From an uncultured Bacteroidales bacterium (GTDB taxonomy: Bacteria; Bacteroidota; Bacteroidia; Bacteroidales; UBA932), in assembly GCA_905234485.1 (NCBI GenBank), contig CAJOHV010000015.1:1-46039 (forward strand): a stretch of DNA of 46,039 bases. Direction: 5' to 3'. A program made the translations under genes and the position numbers. The notes under the pieces are model-generated. The model was not told the origin of the DNA. It ran no database searches and saw nothing but the letters and a program-made list of their open reading frames with translations. Positions 1 through 8,077 of this stretch are shown here, one piece after another (positions within the stretch are counted from its first letter, which is position 1; the number at the start of each line of letters is the position of its first letter).

Positions 1-147
1 CCTGGCCACATACACGTCTATTGAAGGATTGAAATCGACGGATTCGGATACTTCAATTTCGAAATCTTTGCTTGCTTGATGCACCCCGGCATTTCTAGAC
101 GATAGATAAGACACATAGTTCTCTACCCAGTAGTTACTCTCTGTCAT
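1..147 (-). CDS. Hypothetical protein, N-terminal part only
   Basis: Open reading frame that starts with ATG at 147 and runs off the left edge, so only the first 49 residues are visible. They begin MTESNYWVENYVSYL and are rich in Ser, Val, Asp and Glu. No signal peptide, membrane segment or motif is recognisable. The start is supported by a good Bacteroidota -7 box (TATCTTTG, 172-179) 24 bases upstream. A strong hairpin at 208-239 separates it from the mnmE unit, so it is probably its own transcription unit. Function unknown. Confidence 0.6.
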   Translation of the reverse strand, partial: MTESNYWVENYVSYLSSRNAGVHQASKDFEIEVSESVDFNPSIDVYVAR

Positions 148-171
148 AATGTGCTGTCTTTGAAATTACTG

Positions 172-179
172 CAAAGATA
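172..179 (-). promoter_or_regulatory. Bacteroidota -7 promoter element
   Basis: Read on the minus strand this is TATCTTTG, a full match to TAnnTTTG. It lies 24 bases before the ATG of the truncated gene at the left edge. Confidence 0.6.
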
Positions 180-207
180 CTAGCTTTCTCGGAAAGGGTA
201 CAGAGAA

Positions 208-239
208 AGCCCTCCGGAGTCTTGCGACTGCGGAGGGCT
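208..239 (-). terminator. Hairpin terminator after the mnmE unit
   Basis: AGCCCTCCG at 208-216 pairs with CGGAGGGCT at 231-239, and AGTC/GACT pair inside around a TTGC loop. On the minus strand the hairpin is followed by TTTCTCTG, a weak U-rich tail. It lies about 40 bases past the stop of the remnant behind mnmE and before the promoter of the next minus-strand gene, which suits an intrinsic terminator. Confidence 0.7.
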
Positions 240-279
240 GGCAGTTTAGGTTAAGCCGGATGGACCGGGGAGGGCGGGA

Positions 280-573
280 CTATGGTTCGCCGCCTGCGGC
301 AGCAGCGGTCCAGGTGGTTTCGGCCAGCATGACACCAGACTTCTCTCCGGTTGAACTGTTGACGTAGTAGTAGCGGAAGAAGATCTTCGGGGCGGAGGCG
401 TTGGGAGCGCCGTTCTTGGCCACGTAGTCGGCGTGAATGTCGATGGCGGCATCGGTGGGTTCCTCAACGAGCTTGATGCCGGAGGCCTTTCCGTGGGCGC
501 GGGAGACACCGTTGGACTGGCCTTCGGTGGCCTCGATCACCAGGAAGATGCCGCCGTTGTCGGCGAGGGCCTC
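280..573 (-). pseudogene. Orphan coding remnant fused behind mnmE
   Basis: After the mnmE stop (572-574) the minus strand stays open in another frame down to a TAG at 280-282. The reading has ordinary protein composition and strongly GC-ending codons like its neighbours. It includes GGIFLVIEATEGQ, KLVEEPTDAAIDIHADYV and KIFFRYYYVNSSTGEKSG. No ATG starts it: going upstream the frame runs straight into mnmE, and the only plausible internal start is a GTG at 540, which would give 86 residues. It looks like the C-terminal part of a larger protein whose front was lost when it was joined to mnmE. Alternatives are a small coupled gene starting at GTG 540, or an assembly joint. I do not recognise the family. 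Confidence 0.5.
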
Positions 574-1963
574 ATTTTCCGATGCAGAACTTGCTGAAGA
601 TCTCGCCAAGGAGGTCGTCGGTGGTAATTTCGCCGAAGATTGAGCCGAGGGTCGAGATTGCAGCGCGCAGATCTTCAGCGAGAAGATCGCCGGAGAGATG
701 CTTGTCCAGCGCCTCTGAGACGCGCGTGAGGTCGTCGGCGGCCTCGCAGAGGGCGGAGTAGTGCCGCGCGGAGGTGACGACGGCGCCTTCAGTGGAGCCA
801 AAACCGCAGTCCGCAATGGCCTCTTCCAGTTCATCCAGCCCGGTGCCGTTAAGGGCCGAGATACGGAGGGTATCGCCGGTGAGGGAGTGGAGTTCCCGTA
901 TCAGGTCCGGAGTGTTTTCACGGACAATCGCGGGGTCGCGCGGGGCGATATCACATTTATTGAGTATCCAGATGACCTTCTGGTCGGGGGAGAGTTCAGC
1001 GGAGATGGTTTTCGCGGAGGCGAGGTTTTCCTGCGGGCTGGCGGTGGCGTCGAGCACGGCGAGGACGAGGCAGGCGGAGCGAAGTTTCTCTATCGAGCGC
1101 TCTATGCCTAGTTTCTCGATGGTGTCGTTAGACTCACGCAAACCGGCCGTGTCTATGAAGCGGTAGCGCACACCTTCCACGACCATAGTCTCCTCCACGG
1201 TGTCGCGAGTGGTGCCAGGAATGTCCGAGACTATCGCGCGGTCCTCCCGGAGAAGGGCGTTCAGCAGGGTGCTCTTGCCGGAGTTAGGCGCGCCGGCGAT
1301 TGCGACAGGCACGCCGCTTTTGACGGCGTTTCCGACGCGGTAGGAGGCCTTCAGGGCCTCGACCCGAGCGCGTGCCTGTCCGAGCAGGCCGGCGAGCTTG
1401 CTGCGGTCAGCAAATTCCACTTCCTCTTCGCTGAAATCGAGTTCGAGTTCTACCAGGGACGCGAGTTCCACCAGTTGAGCGCGCAATTCGCGGAATTCTT
1501 CCGAATAGCCGCCCTTCATTTGAGAGAAGGCGAGCCTGTGCGAAGCCTGGGAATCGGCAGCGATGAGATCTGCCACGGCCTCAGCCTGCGCGAGGTCCAT
1601 CTTCCCGTTAAGGAAGGCCCTTTTGGTGAATTCACCGGGCTCTGCCATGCGGCAACCGGCCCTGATCAGGCGTTGGAGTATAACAGATACTATATACGGC
1701 GAGGCGTGGCAACCAATCTCTGCGGCATCTTCTCCCGTGTAGGAGTGAGGCGCACGATATACAGAGACCAAAACGTCGTCCACCTTGGGAACCACTCCGA
1801 ACTTCACTTCGAAGCCCTTCGACTCTGCGGCTGTGCCGCGTCTGAAGACAACCAGTTTATCCACGGCATCCATTGCGGTGGGACCGCTGACCCTCACGAC
1901 TGCGATAGCCGCCGAACCGACCGGCGATGCCGGAGCGCATATGGTATCATCGAACATCATCAT
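572..1963 (-). CDS. mnmE: tRNA modification GTPase MnmE
   Basis: MnmE works with MnmG to add the carboxymethylaminomethyl group to wobble uridine (U34) of certain tRNAs. At 463 residues it is full length for the family. In order it has the N-terminal tetrahydrofolate-binding domain (DTICAPASPVGSAAIAVVRVSG near the start, then YTGEDAAEIGCHAS), a helical domain, and an inserted G domain with P-loop GAPNSGKS near residue 225, DIPGTTRD, DTAGLRE and NKCD. It ends in the diagnostic C-terminal CIGK, whose cysteine is essential in this family. Three Met codons in a row (1963, 1960, 1957) follow a -7 box by only four bases, so the transcript may be almost leaderless. It diverges from the GH31 locus. 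Confidence 0.97.
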   Translation of the reverse strand: MMMFDDTICAPASPVGSAAIAVVRVSGPTAMDAVDKLVVFRRGTAAESKGFEVKFGVVPKVDDVLVSVYRAPHSYTGEDAAEIGCHASPYIVSVILQRLIRAGCRMAEPGEFTKRAFLNGKMDLAQAEAVADLIAADSQASHRLAFSQMKGGYSEEFRELRAQLVELASLVELELDFSEEEVEFADRSKLAGLLGQARARVEALKASYRVGNAVKSGVPVAIAGAPNSGKSTLLNALLREDRAIVSDIPGTTRDTVEETMVVEGVRYRFIDTAGLRESNDTIEKLGIERSIEKLRSACLVLAVLDATASPQENLASAKTISAELSPDQKVIWILNKCDIAPRDPAIVRENTPDLIRELHSLTGDTLRISALNGTGLDELEEAIADCGFGSTEGAVVTSARHYSALCEAADDLTRVSEALDKHLSGDLLAEDLRAAISTLGSIFGEITTDDLLGEIFSKFCIGK

Positions 1964-1967
1964 ACTG

Positions 1968-1975
1968 CAAATTTA
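1968..1975 (-). promoter_or_regulatory. mnmE -7 promoter element, nearly leaderless
   Basis: Minus-strand TAAATTTG matches TAnnTTTG exactly. Its last base lies four bases from the first of three ATG codons of mnmE, so transcription should begin at or very near the start codon. Confidence 0.65.
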
Positions 1976-1996
1976 CAAAAACAACATATTATTTCG

Positions 1997-2004
1997 TATC
2001 TTTG
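1997..2004 (+). promoter_or_regulatory. -7 promoter element before the GH31 locus
   Basis: TATCTTTG, a full match to TAnnTTTG, five bases before the ATG at 2010. It is back to back with the mnmE promoter, so their -33 regions must share about 20 bases. The same box and start region recur at 4762-4794. Confidence 0.65.
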
Positions 2005-2009
2005 AGTCT

Positions 2010-2081
2010 ATGATTAGAAAAGTATACCTGACGGAAGCGGGATTCAAGCCCGCTGACATTCCTGAACTGTTCCTCAAGTAA
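2010..2081 (+). CDS. Short ORF resembling the start of the CBM9 gene
   Basis: A 23-codon ORF beginning MIRKVYLTEAGF and ending PELFLK. Its TAA shares a base with the ATG of the GH31 gene (TAATG). Its first 21 bases are identical to the start of the CBM9-like gene at 4774, and the rest matches at protein level (GFKxxDIPELF) with several synonymous codon differences. It also has the same TATCTTTG box just upstream. It is either the leftover 5' end of a second copy of that gene, or a kept leader peptide whose translation is coupled to GH31. No function is proposed. Confidence 0.5.
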   Translation: MIRKVYLTEAGFKPADIPELFLK

Positions 2082-4756
2082 TGAAACGCATCATCATTAT
2101 ACTTGCCGCGCTTCTGGCGGGCTCTATTGCGGCTTTCTCGCAGGATTGTGAGCCCAAGGCGGACGACAGGGCAGTCGTAACTATAGGAAAAGCCCGTTTT
2201 ACCGTACTTACCAGCCGTCTTATACGTATGGAGTGGGCCGAGGACGGAGTATTTGAAGACAGAGCCACCCTCGGCGTAGTCAACCGCCTCCTCCCAGTAC
2301 CGGAGTTCAAGGCGAACAAGAGTTCGAAGCGGCTTGTTATCCGTACCTCCGATCTTACTCTTACCTACAAAAACACGGGCAAGTTCAGCCCCGAAAACCT
2401 TTCCGTCGAATTCAAACTGAACGGAAAGAAGAGGAGCTGGAAATACGGCATGTCCGAGGAAGACAACCTGCTGGGAACCTGCAGGACGCTGGATGGGTGT
2501 GACGGAGAGAAGACGATAGACCCGTTCGACAAGGGAGTCGTCTCCCGCGCGGGATGGGCGATTCTCGATGAGACCGGACGCCACATCCTCGTCCCTACCG
2601 GAACCGACTGGGGCGACTGGGCCCAGGCTCGCGATGATGGCAAGGAGCGCCTGGACCTGTACATCTTCGCTTATGGTCACGACTACAAGGCAGCAGTGTC
2701 CGACTTTACGAAAATAGCGGGGAAGATTCCCCTTCCGCCGAAGTATGCCTTCGGTTACTGGTGGTGTCGCTACTGGCAGTATTCAGACTATGAGATCCGC
2801 GACCTGATGGACCATTTCCGAGGCTTCAACATCCCGATCGATGTCTTCATTATCGATATGGACTGGCACGAGATGTGGAACGACGACGTCTTTACGGGCT
2901 ATCAGGACCAGTCCGGACAGACCCTCGGGTGGACCGGCTATACCTGGAAGGAGGATTTCTTCCCCAAGCCCGAGAATCTGCTCCAGGACCTCCACAACTA
3001 CGGCGTAAAGACCTCGCTCAATATCCATCCCGCCTCCGGCATCCAGCCCTACGAGGAACCCTACGAGAGGATGAGAAAAGACTATCTCAGCCGTACCTCC
3101 GTTTACGACGGACCTTGCGATTTTATAAATGAAGACGGCTCGAAAGCCTTCATTCCCTGGTGTATAGACCAGAGGGAGTGGGCGGACGCGTACTTCAATT
3201 CGGTGATGCACCCGATGGAGAAAATGGGAGTTGACTTCTGGTGGCTTGACTGGCAGCAGCAGCGTCTCAACAAGGAATTCATCCCGGGCATGAACCAGAC
3301 TTTCTGGATCAACCATGTCTTCTTCAAGGATATGGAAAAGCAGGGCGACAAGAGGCCGATGATCTATCACCGCTGGGGCGGCATCGGAAGCCACCGCTAC
3401 CAGGTCGGCTTCTCGGGCGACACATACGCTACCTGGAAGGTGCTCGGATACCTGCCTTACTTCACCTCCACCGCGGCCAACATCGGCTACGGCTACTGGG
3501 GCCACGACATCGGCGGCCACATGCAGCCCTGGGGCGTCAACGCTACCAACCCCGAGCTTTATACCCGCTGGATGCAGAGCGGCGTCTTCACCCCCATCTA
3601 CAAGAGCCACTCGACTAAGAACATGACCATGGAGAAGCGCTTCTGGGTGTTCCCCGAACACTTCGACATGATGCGCGAGGCAATCCGGCTGCGCTACAAC
3701 CTGAGTCCATACATCTACACGGCAGCCCGCGAGTGTTACGACACCGGCATCTCGCTCTGCCGCCCGATGTACTACGAATATCCCGAGGCTGAAGAGGCCT
3801 ACTCCTTCAAGCAGGAGTTCATGTTCGGCCGCGATATTCTGGCCACGACCGTCTGTGAGCCCATAGACAGTTCCACCGCCCTTGCCGGACGTCAGATGTG
3901 GCTGCCCGCAGGATGTGACTGGTACGACGTGTCTACCGGAACGACCTACAAGGGTGGAGCGACCTGCAAGTTCGATTATACCTTGTTCGAGAATCCATGG
4001 TTCGTCAAGGCCGGCGCCGTCATTCCGATGGCCATGCCTGACATCCAGTCCTTGCAGGAGGCCAGCGACGGCTTCTGTCTTTTCGTTGCTCCCGGCGATG
4101 GAGCCTTCTCTACCAGGCTCTATGAAGACGACGGAGAGAGCCAGTCCTACAACAAAGAGTATGCATTTACCCGTATAGACAAGACTTCCGATGCATCGGC
4201 CCTTACTCTTAGGATACACCCCAGGCAGGGTAGCTACAAGGGAGCCTTGCCGACCAGAACCGTAAGGATAGTTCTCGACGCGGTTCTCCCGGCCGAAAGC
4301 GTAACGGTTAACGGCTCCCAAGTGCCTTATACCCGCTTCCCGGAGCAGCGCGGACAGAAGGCCGTGTGGACTTACGACGGAGCTACCTTGCAGACTGTCA
4401 TTTACATTGGGACCGGTTCCGCTACTGAAGAAATATATGTCTCGGTAAGGTATCCGGATTCCAATAAGACAGACAGGGAAGTCGTCAACGGCAAGAAGGG
4501 TCTGTTTAGAAGAATCACCTCGCTGAGCGAAGAATGCAAGTTCATTTACGCCACCTATGTCGACGGCTGGAAGCAGATGCCGATGGGGTTCATCCGCGCT
4601 GCCGGTACCGGAAGCCACATCACTGAGGATCCTTCCAACGCAGCCGGCTACCTCAAGTCTCTTGACCTGGAGGCCGCTTATGAGCCTTTCAACACGGATA
4701 AAGTTCCGGCTCAGTTCAAAACCAAACTTGCCGCCTGGCTCGGAATCAGCCGATAA
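2081..4756 (+). CDS. Secreted GH31 family glycosidase
   Basis: GH31 enzymes are retaining alpha-glycosidases, mostly alpha-glucosidases and alpha-xylosidases. This 891-residue protein has an export signal (about residues 1-21, cleavage near SQ/D), an N-terminal beta-sandwich, a catalytic barrel and C-terminal beta domains. The barrel shows IIDMDWHEMW, then WWLDW with the likely nucleophile Asp390, then GFSGDT with the likely acid/base Asp447, and later YWGHDIGGH. About 120 residues follow the usual GH31 beta domains (KKGLFRRITSL to the end). Its ATG overlaps the stop of the short ORF at 2010. A CBM9-like gene with its own promoter and a GT2 gene follow. The exact substrate cannot be read from the sequence. 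Confidence 0.93.
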   Translation: MKRIIIILAALLAGSIAAFSQDCEPKADDRAVVTIGKARFTVLTSRLIRMEWAEDGVFEDRATLGVVNRLLPVPEFKANKSSKRLVIRTSDLTLTYKNTGKFSPENLSVEFKLNGKKRSWKYGMSEEDNLLGTCRTLDGCDGEKTIDPFDKGVVSRAGWAILDETGRHILVPTGTDWGDWAQARDDGKERLDLYIFAYGHDYKAAVSDFTKIAGKIPLPPKYAFGYWWCRYWQYSDYEIRDLMDHFRGFNIPIDVFIIDMDWHEMWNDDVFTGYQDQSGQTLGWTGYTWKEDFFPKPENLLQDLHNYGVKTSLNIHPASGIQPYEEPYERMRKDYLSRTSVYDGPCDFINEDGSKAFIPWCIDQREWADAYFNSVMHPMEKMGVDFWWLDWQQQRLNKEFIPGMNQTFWINHVFFKDMEKQGDKRPMIYHRWGGIGSHRYQVGFSGDTYATWKVLGYLPYFTSTAANIGYGYWGHDIGGHMQPWGVNATNPELYTRWMQSGVFTPIYKSHSTKNMTMEKRFWVFPEHFDMMREAIRLRYNLSPYIYTAARECYDTGISLCRPMYYEYPEAEEAYSFKQEFMFGRDILATTVCEPIDSSTALAGRQMWLPAGCDWYDVSTGTTYKGGATCKFDYTLFENPWFVKAGAVIPMAMPDIQSLQEASDGFCLFVAPGDGAFSTRLYEDDGESQSYNKEYAFTRIDKTSDASALTLRIHPRQGSYKGALPTRTVRIVLDAVLPAESVTVNGSQVPYTRFPEQRGQKAVWTYDGATLQTVIYIGTGSATEEIYVSVRYPDSNKTDREVVNGKKGLFRRITSLSEECKFIYATYVDGWKQMPMGFIRAAGTGSHITEDPSNAAGYLKSLDLEAAYEPFNTDKVPAQFKTKLAAWLGISR

Positions 4757-4761
4757 TTGTT

Positions 4762-4769
4762 TATCTTTG
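4762..4769 (+). promoter_or_regulatory. -7 promoter element of the CBM9-like gene
   Basis: TATCTTTG four bases before the ATG at 4774. It is the same box as at 1997-2004, with the same following start region, and predicts a transcript starting at or next to the ATG. Confidence 0.6.
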
Positions 4770-4773
4770 AAAT

Positions 4774-5403
4774 ATGATTAGAAAAGTATACCTGCCCGAG
4801 GGCTTCAAAGCGTCCGACATACCGGAGCTTTTCGCCGAAGAACATATCCCGTTCGAAACAATCGATATCTGCAACTGGCCTGAAAAATTCCCCTACAAGC
4901 CTACCGTAGAGTTCGCCCTGGCCCACACCGGGACCCATATCCTGATAGACTACAGGGTAGTGGAGAAGACATCCCGTGCAGCTGCAGGGGAGGATTTCGG
5001 CAATGTCTGGGAAGATTCCTGTGTTGAGTTCTTCAGCAGCCCGGACGGGGAAGTCTACTATAATCTTGAGTGTAACTGTATAGGAAAGATACTGCTCGCA
5101 AAGGGCGAAAGCCGTCACAACCGTATACCGGCCCCGGCAGAGATAGCCGCTAAAATTGAAAGATGGGCTTCGCTTGGAGACAAACCTTTCGCTGAAAGGC
5201 CTGCCGGCCCCTGGGAAGTATGTCTGATCGTCCCCGCTGAAGCCCTGAATCTGGAGTCCTTCGACGGTCTTCAGTTAAAGGCAAACTTCTACAAATGCGG
5301 CGATCTTCTCGAGACGCCTCATTTCCTGAGTTACGCCCCCATCGACACTCCGAATCCGGACTTCCATCGCCCTGAATTCTTCGTGCCTGTCGCTTTCGAG
5401 TAG
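4774..5403 (+). CDS. CBM9-like carbohydrate-binding protein
   Basis: A 209-residue protein of the carbohydrate-binding family 9-like type found in Bacteroidota. The central beta-sandwich carries ILIDYRVVE, then VWEDSCVEFFSSP, which is characteristic of the group, then YYNLECNCIGK. Near the end are LKANFYKCGD and PDFHRPEFF. There is no signal peptide, so it probably acts in the cytoplasm, unlike the exported GH31 enzyme before it. It starts 17 bases after GH31 with its own -7 box four bases upstream of the ATG. The first seven codons are identical at DNA level to the short ORF at 2010. Ligand unknown. Confidence 0.75.
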   Translation: MIRKVYLPEGFKASDIPELFAEEHIPFETIDICNWPEKFPYKPTVEFALAHTGTHILIDYRVVEKTSRAAAGEDFGNVWEDSCVEFFSSPDGEVYYNLECNCIGKILLAKGESRHNRIPAPAEIAAKIERWASLGDKPFAERPAGPWEVCLIVPAEALNLESFDGLQLKANFYKCGDLLETPHFLSYAPIDTPNPDFHRPEFFVPVAFE

Positions 5404-5404
5404 G

Positions 5405-6346
5405 ATGAAATACTCAGTCATCATACCGGTTTACAACCGCCCTGACGAGGTGTCCGAACTACTCGCCAGCATAGCCGCGCAAACCTTCCGCGACTTCGAG
5501 GTGCTAGTGGTGGAAGACGGTTCTTCCGTCAAATGCGAAGACATTGTAAATCAGTATGCTGACAAACTTGATATCAAGTATCTCTTCAAGGAAAACGGCG
5601 GCCCCGCGATGGCCCGAAACTACGCCGCTGAAAGGGCAAAAGGAGACTATCTTCTTATCCTGGACTCGGATACCGTCGTCCCCGAAGGGTACTTCGAAGC
5701 AATCGAAAACTACCTGAAAGATAATGACCCTGACGCCTTCGGCGGTCCTGACCGCGGAGGGGATGATTTCACCCCGGTTCAGAAAGCGATAAGCTATTCG
5801 ATGACCTCTTTCTTCACCACGGGCGGCATTCGCGGCGGTAAGCGCAAGATAACCCGCTTCTTCCCGCGCTCCTTCAATATGGGAGTCAAGCGCAGCGTAT
5901 TCACAGAACTGGGCGGATTCGCCGCCATGCGCTTCGGAGAGGACGTGGATCTCAGCATGAGGATAGTGGAGGCAGGGTATTCCACCGCCCTTATTCCCGA
6001 TGCCTGGCTCTACCATAAGCGCCGCACGGACTTCCGGAAGTTCTTCCGTCAGGTGCGCAACTCCGGAAAAGCGAGAATTGCCCTTACAAGGCGTCATCCG
6101 GGCTCACTGAGGCTCGTACACCTCTTCCCGCTGGCATTTATCATCCTGAGCCTTATATTGCCTTTTGACGTCCTTTACGCACTTTTGGTGTTTGCGGACG
6201 CTTCCATAAAGAACAAGAGCCCGAAAGTCGGGCTCCTGTCTGTCGCTGCAGCATATGTTCAGCTCTGGGGTTATGGAATCGGTTTCGTCGCCGGTCTGTT
6301 CGAAAAAGAGCAGGCGAATATCGACAACGAAAAATTCTACCGCTAA
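5405..6346 (+). CDS. Family 2 glycosyltransferase, membrane-anchored
   Basis: GT2 enzymes transfer a sugar from a nucleotide donor. The 313-residue protein opens with the GT-A start [15 protein letters not shown], followed by [21 protein letters not shown] and the metal-binding [21 protein letters not shown] is the acceptor-side ED motif. Hydrophobic stretches near residues 234-260 and 275-300 should anchor it in the inner membrane, facing the cytoplasm. It starts one base after the CBM9-like gene and overlaps the 3' end of rho by four bases. The acceptor is unknown; a surface glycan is a reasonable guess. Confidence 0.88.
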   Translation: MKYSVIIPVYNRPDEVSELLASIAAQTFRDFEVLVVEDGSSVKCEDIVNQYADKLDIKYLFKENGGPAMARNYAAERAKGDYLLILDSDTVVPEGYFEAIENYLKDNDPDAFGGPDRGGDDFTPVQKAISYSMTSFFTTGGIRGGKRKITRFFPRSFNMGVKRSVFTELGGFAAMRFGEDVDLSMRIVEAGYSTALIPDAWLYHKRRTDFRKFFRQVRNSGKARIALTRRHPGSLRLVHLFPLAFIILSLILPFDVLYALLVFADASIKNKSPKVGLLSVAAAYVQLWGYGIGFVAGLFEKEQANIDNEKFYR

Positions 6347-8001
6347 TACGCGTCGTAGTACTTCGCTTCGCGCGGACTCACCTTGTTCATATTGTCCAGG
6401 AGATCCTGGTTGGTCTTGTACTCGTCCATGAGCTGAAGCATGAAGTTCATCGCTTCGGTCGGGTTCATGTCCGCAAGGAGTTTGCGCAGGATCCAAATCC
6501 TCTGCCCGTTGTACTTCTCGTAAAGCAGATCGTCGCGGCGAGTTCCTGAAAGGACCACGTTCACGGCAGGGAAGATACGCCTGTTCGCCAGGGTCCTGTC
6601 CAACTGGATTTCCGAGTTGCCTGTGCCCTTGAATTCCTCGAAGATAACGTCGTCCATCTTCGAACCTGTCTCCGTCAGAGCCGTCGCGAGGATGGTGAGC
6701 GAGCCGCCGCCTTCCACATTACGCGCAGCGCCGAAGAAGCGCTTGGGTTTCTGGAGGGCGTTCGCGTCCACACCGCCGGTGAGCACCTTGCCCGATGCGG
6801 GCTGAACGGTGTTGTAAGCGCGGGCGAGGCGGGTGATGGAGTCGAGCAGAATCACCACGTCGTGGCCGCATTCGACCAGTCTGCGGGCTTTCTCGAGCAC
6901 CATATTCGCCACCTTTACGTGGTGGTCCGCAGGTTCGTCGAAGGTCGAAGCCACGACCTCGGCTTTCACGCTGCGCTGCATGTCCGTAACTTCCTCCGGG
7001 CGTTCGTCGATCAGAAGCACGATTTCGTAGACCTCCGGGTGGTTGTCCGCGATAGCGTTCGCGATGCTCTTGAGGAGCATGGTCTTACCGGTCTTCGGCT
7101 GAGCTACGATGAGGCCGCGCTGACCCTTTCCGATGGGGGAGAACATATCCACTATGCGGCAGGACGGGTCCGAGCCATGTCCATGACCGAGCAGGTTGAA
7201 CTTCTCGTCCGGGAAGAGCGGGGTGAGGAAGTCGAAAGGCACACGGTCGCGGATGAACTCTGGCGTGCGTCCGTTGATGAACTTGACCTTCACGAGAGGG
7301 AAGTATTTGTCGCCCTCGCGGGGAGGCCTGATCTCGCCCGTGACGGTGTCTCCGTTCTTGAGCGCGTTCTGCTTGATCTGCTGCTGGGAAATGTAAATAT
7401 CGTCCGGGCTGTTCAGGTAATTGTAATCCGAACTGCGCAGGAAACCGTAGCCGTCCGGCATAATCTCCAGCACGCCGGTCGCTTCCACCGTTCCCTCGTA
7501 TTCAGGGACCTTTGGCTTCTGAGGCTGGTTCTGATTCTGGTTCTGATTATTGTTGTGCTGCTTGCCCTGATTCTTTTTCTGGTCCAGCCTTTCCTGGGCC
7601 TTGGCGAGAATCGCCGCCTTCTTTTCTTCGGCCGCTGAATCCTCTTTGCGAGGCTCTTCAGGCTTCGGCTGCTCCTGAGCCTTCTGGGCCTTCGGCTTTC
7701 GTCCGCGCTTCTTGGGAGCGGGTTTTTCTTCAGCAGGTTCAGGCTGCTGAACCGCCGGGGCGGGTTCTTCGGCCTTGGGCTGCTCCTGAGCCTTCTCTGC
7801 CTTCGGTTTGCGGCCGCGTTTCTTGGGCGCCGGTTTTTCGGGATCCGGCTGGGACGCGGCAAGGACAGCCTCCGCGTCAATTATGGCGTAGGCGAGGTTT
7901 TCGTCGTCAAGTTTCTTGATTGATTTGATTTTGAGACCCGAAGCTATCTCTTCGAGTTGCTCACGACTCATCTGACTGAGGTCGTAAAGACGATGTGTCA
8001 T
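6343..8001 (-). CDS. rho: Transcription termination factor Rho
   Basis: Rho is a hexameric RNA helicase that ends transcription. From ATG 8001 it has 552 residues. It has an N-terminal Rho_N helical domain ([19 protein letters not shown]), then a disordered insert of about 150 residues with two copies of [12 protein letters not shown] and a run of Asn and Gln, then the RNA-binding cold-shock domain ([15 protein letters not shown]), Walker A (QPKTGKT), [10 protein letters not shown], and the C-terminal ATPase core. The insert is known from Bacteroides Rho, where it supports phase separation. In-frame ATGs exist upstream (8043), but 8001 gives the usual Rho N-terminus. It follows lptD and has its own promoter. 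Confidence 0.96.
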   Translation of the reverse strand: MTHRLYDLSQMSREQLEEIASGLKIKSIKKLDDENLAYAIIDAEAVLAASQPDPEKPAPKKRGRKPKAEKAQEQPKAEEPAPAVQQPEPAEEKPAPKKRGRKPKAQKAQEQPKPEEPRKEDSAAEEKKAAILAKAQERLDQKKNQGKQHNNNQNQNQNQPQKPKVPEYEGTVEATGVLEIMPDGYGFLRSSDYNYLNSPDDIYISQQQIKQNALKNGDTVTGEIRPPREGDKYFPLVKVKFINGRTPEFIRDRVPFDFLTPLFPDEKFNLLGHGHGSDPSCRIVDMFSPIGKGQRGLIVAQPKTGKTMLLKSIANAIADNHPEVYEIVLLIDERPEEVTDMQRSVKAEVVASTFDEPADHHVKVANMVLEKARRLVECGHDVVILLDSITRLARAYNTVQPASGKVLTGGVDANALQKPKRFFGAARNVEGGGSLTILATALTETGSKMDDVIFEEFKGTGNSEIQLDRTLANRRIFPAVNVVLSGTRRDDLLYEKYNGQRIWILRKLLADMNPTEAMNFMLQLMDEYKTNQDLLDNMNKVSPREAKYYDAY

Positions 8002-8024
8002 ACGTTGAAAAATATAGATTTGTT

Positions 8025-8038
8025 CGGCAGAACTGCCG
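8025..8038 (-). promoter_or_regulatory. Inverted repeat in the rho leader
   Basis: CGGCAG and CTGCCG separated by two bases, between the rho -7 box and the chosen rho start. It could form a small hairpin or bind a protein. A control role is inference. Confidence 0.35.
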
Positions 8039-8060
8039 TGCATTATCGAATTCGACAGTG

Positions 8061-8068
8061 CAAATATA
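8061..8068 (-). promoter_or_regulatory. rho -7 promoter element
   Basis: Minus-strand TATATTTG followed by C, a full match to TAnnTTTG, lying 10 bases past the lptD stop. It predicts a leader of about 50 bases before ATG 8001. Confidence 0.65.
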
Positions 8069-8077
8069 GTAAAATTT

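Noticed and set aside
2783..4618. Long minus-strand open frame opposite GH31
   Set aside because: It is the antisense shadow of a strongly conserved GH31 gene. Its reading has no recognisable motif, and codon bias favours the plus strand.
7413..7880. Arg/Ser-rich frame within the rho insert
   Set aside because: It is a shifted reading of the repetitive Lys/Pro-rich coding region of Rho.
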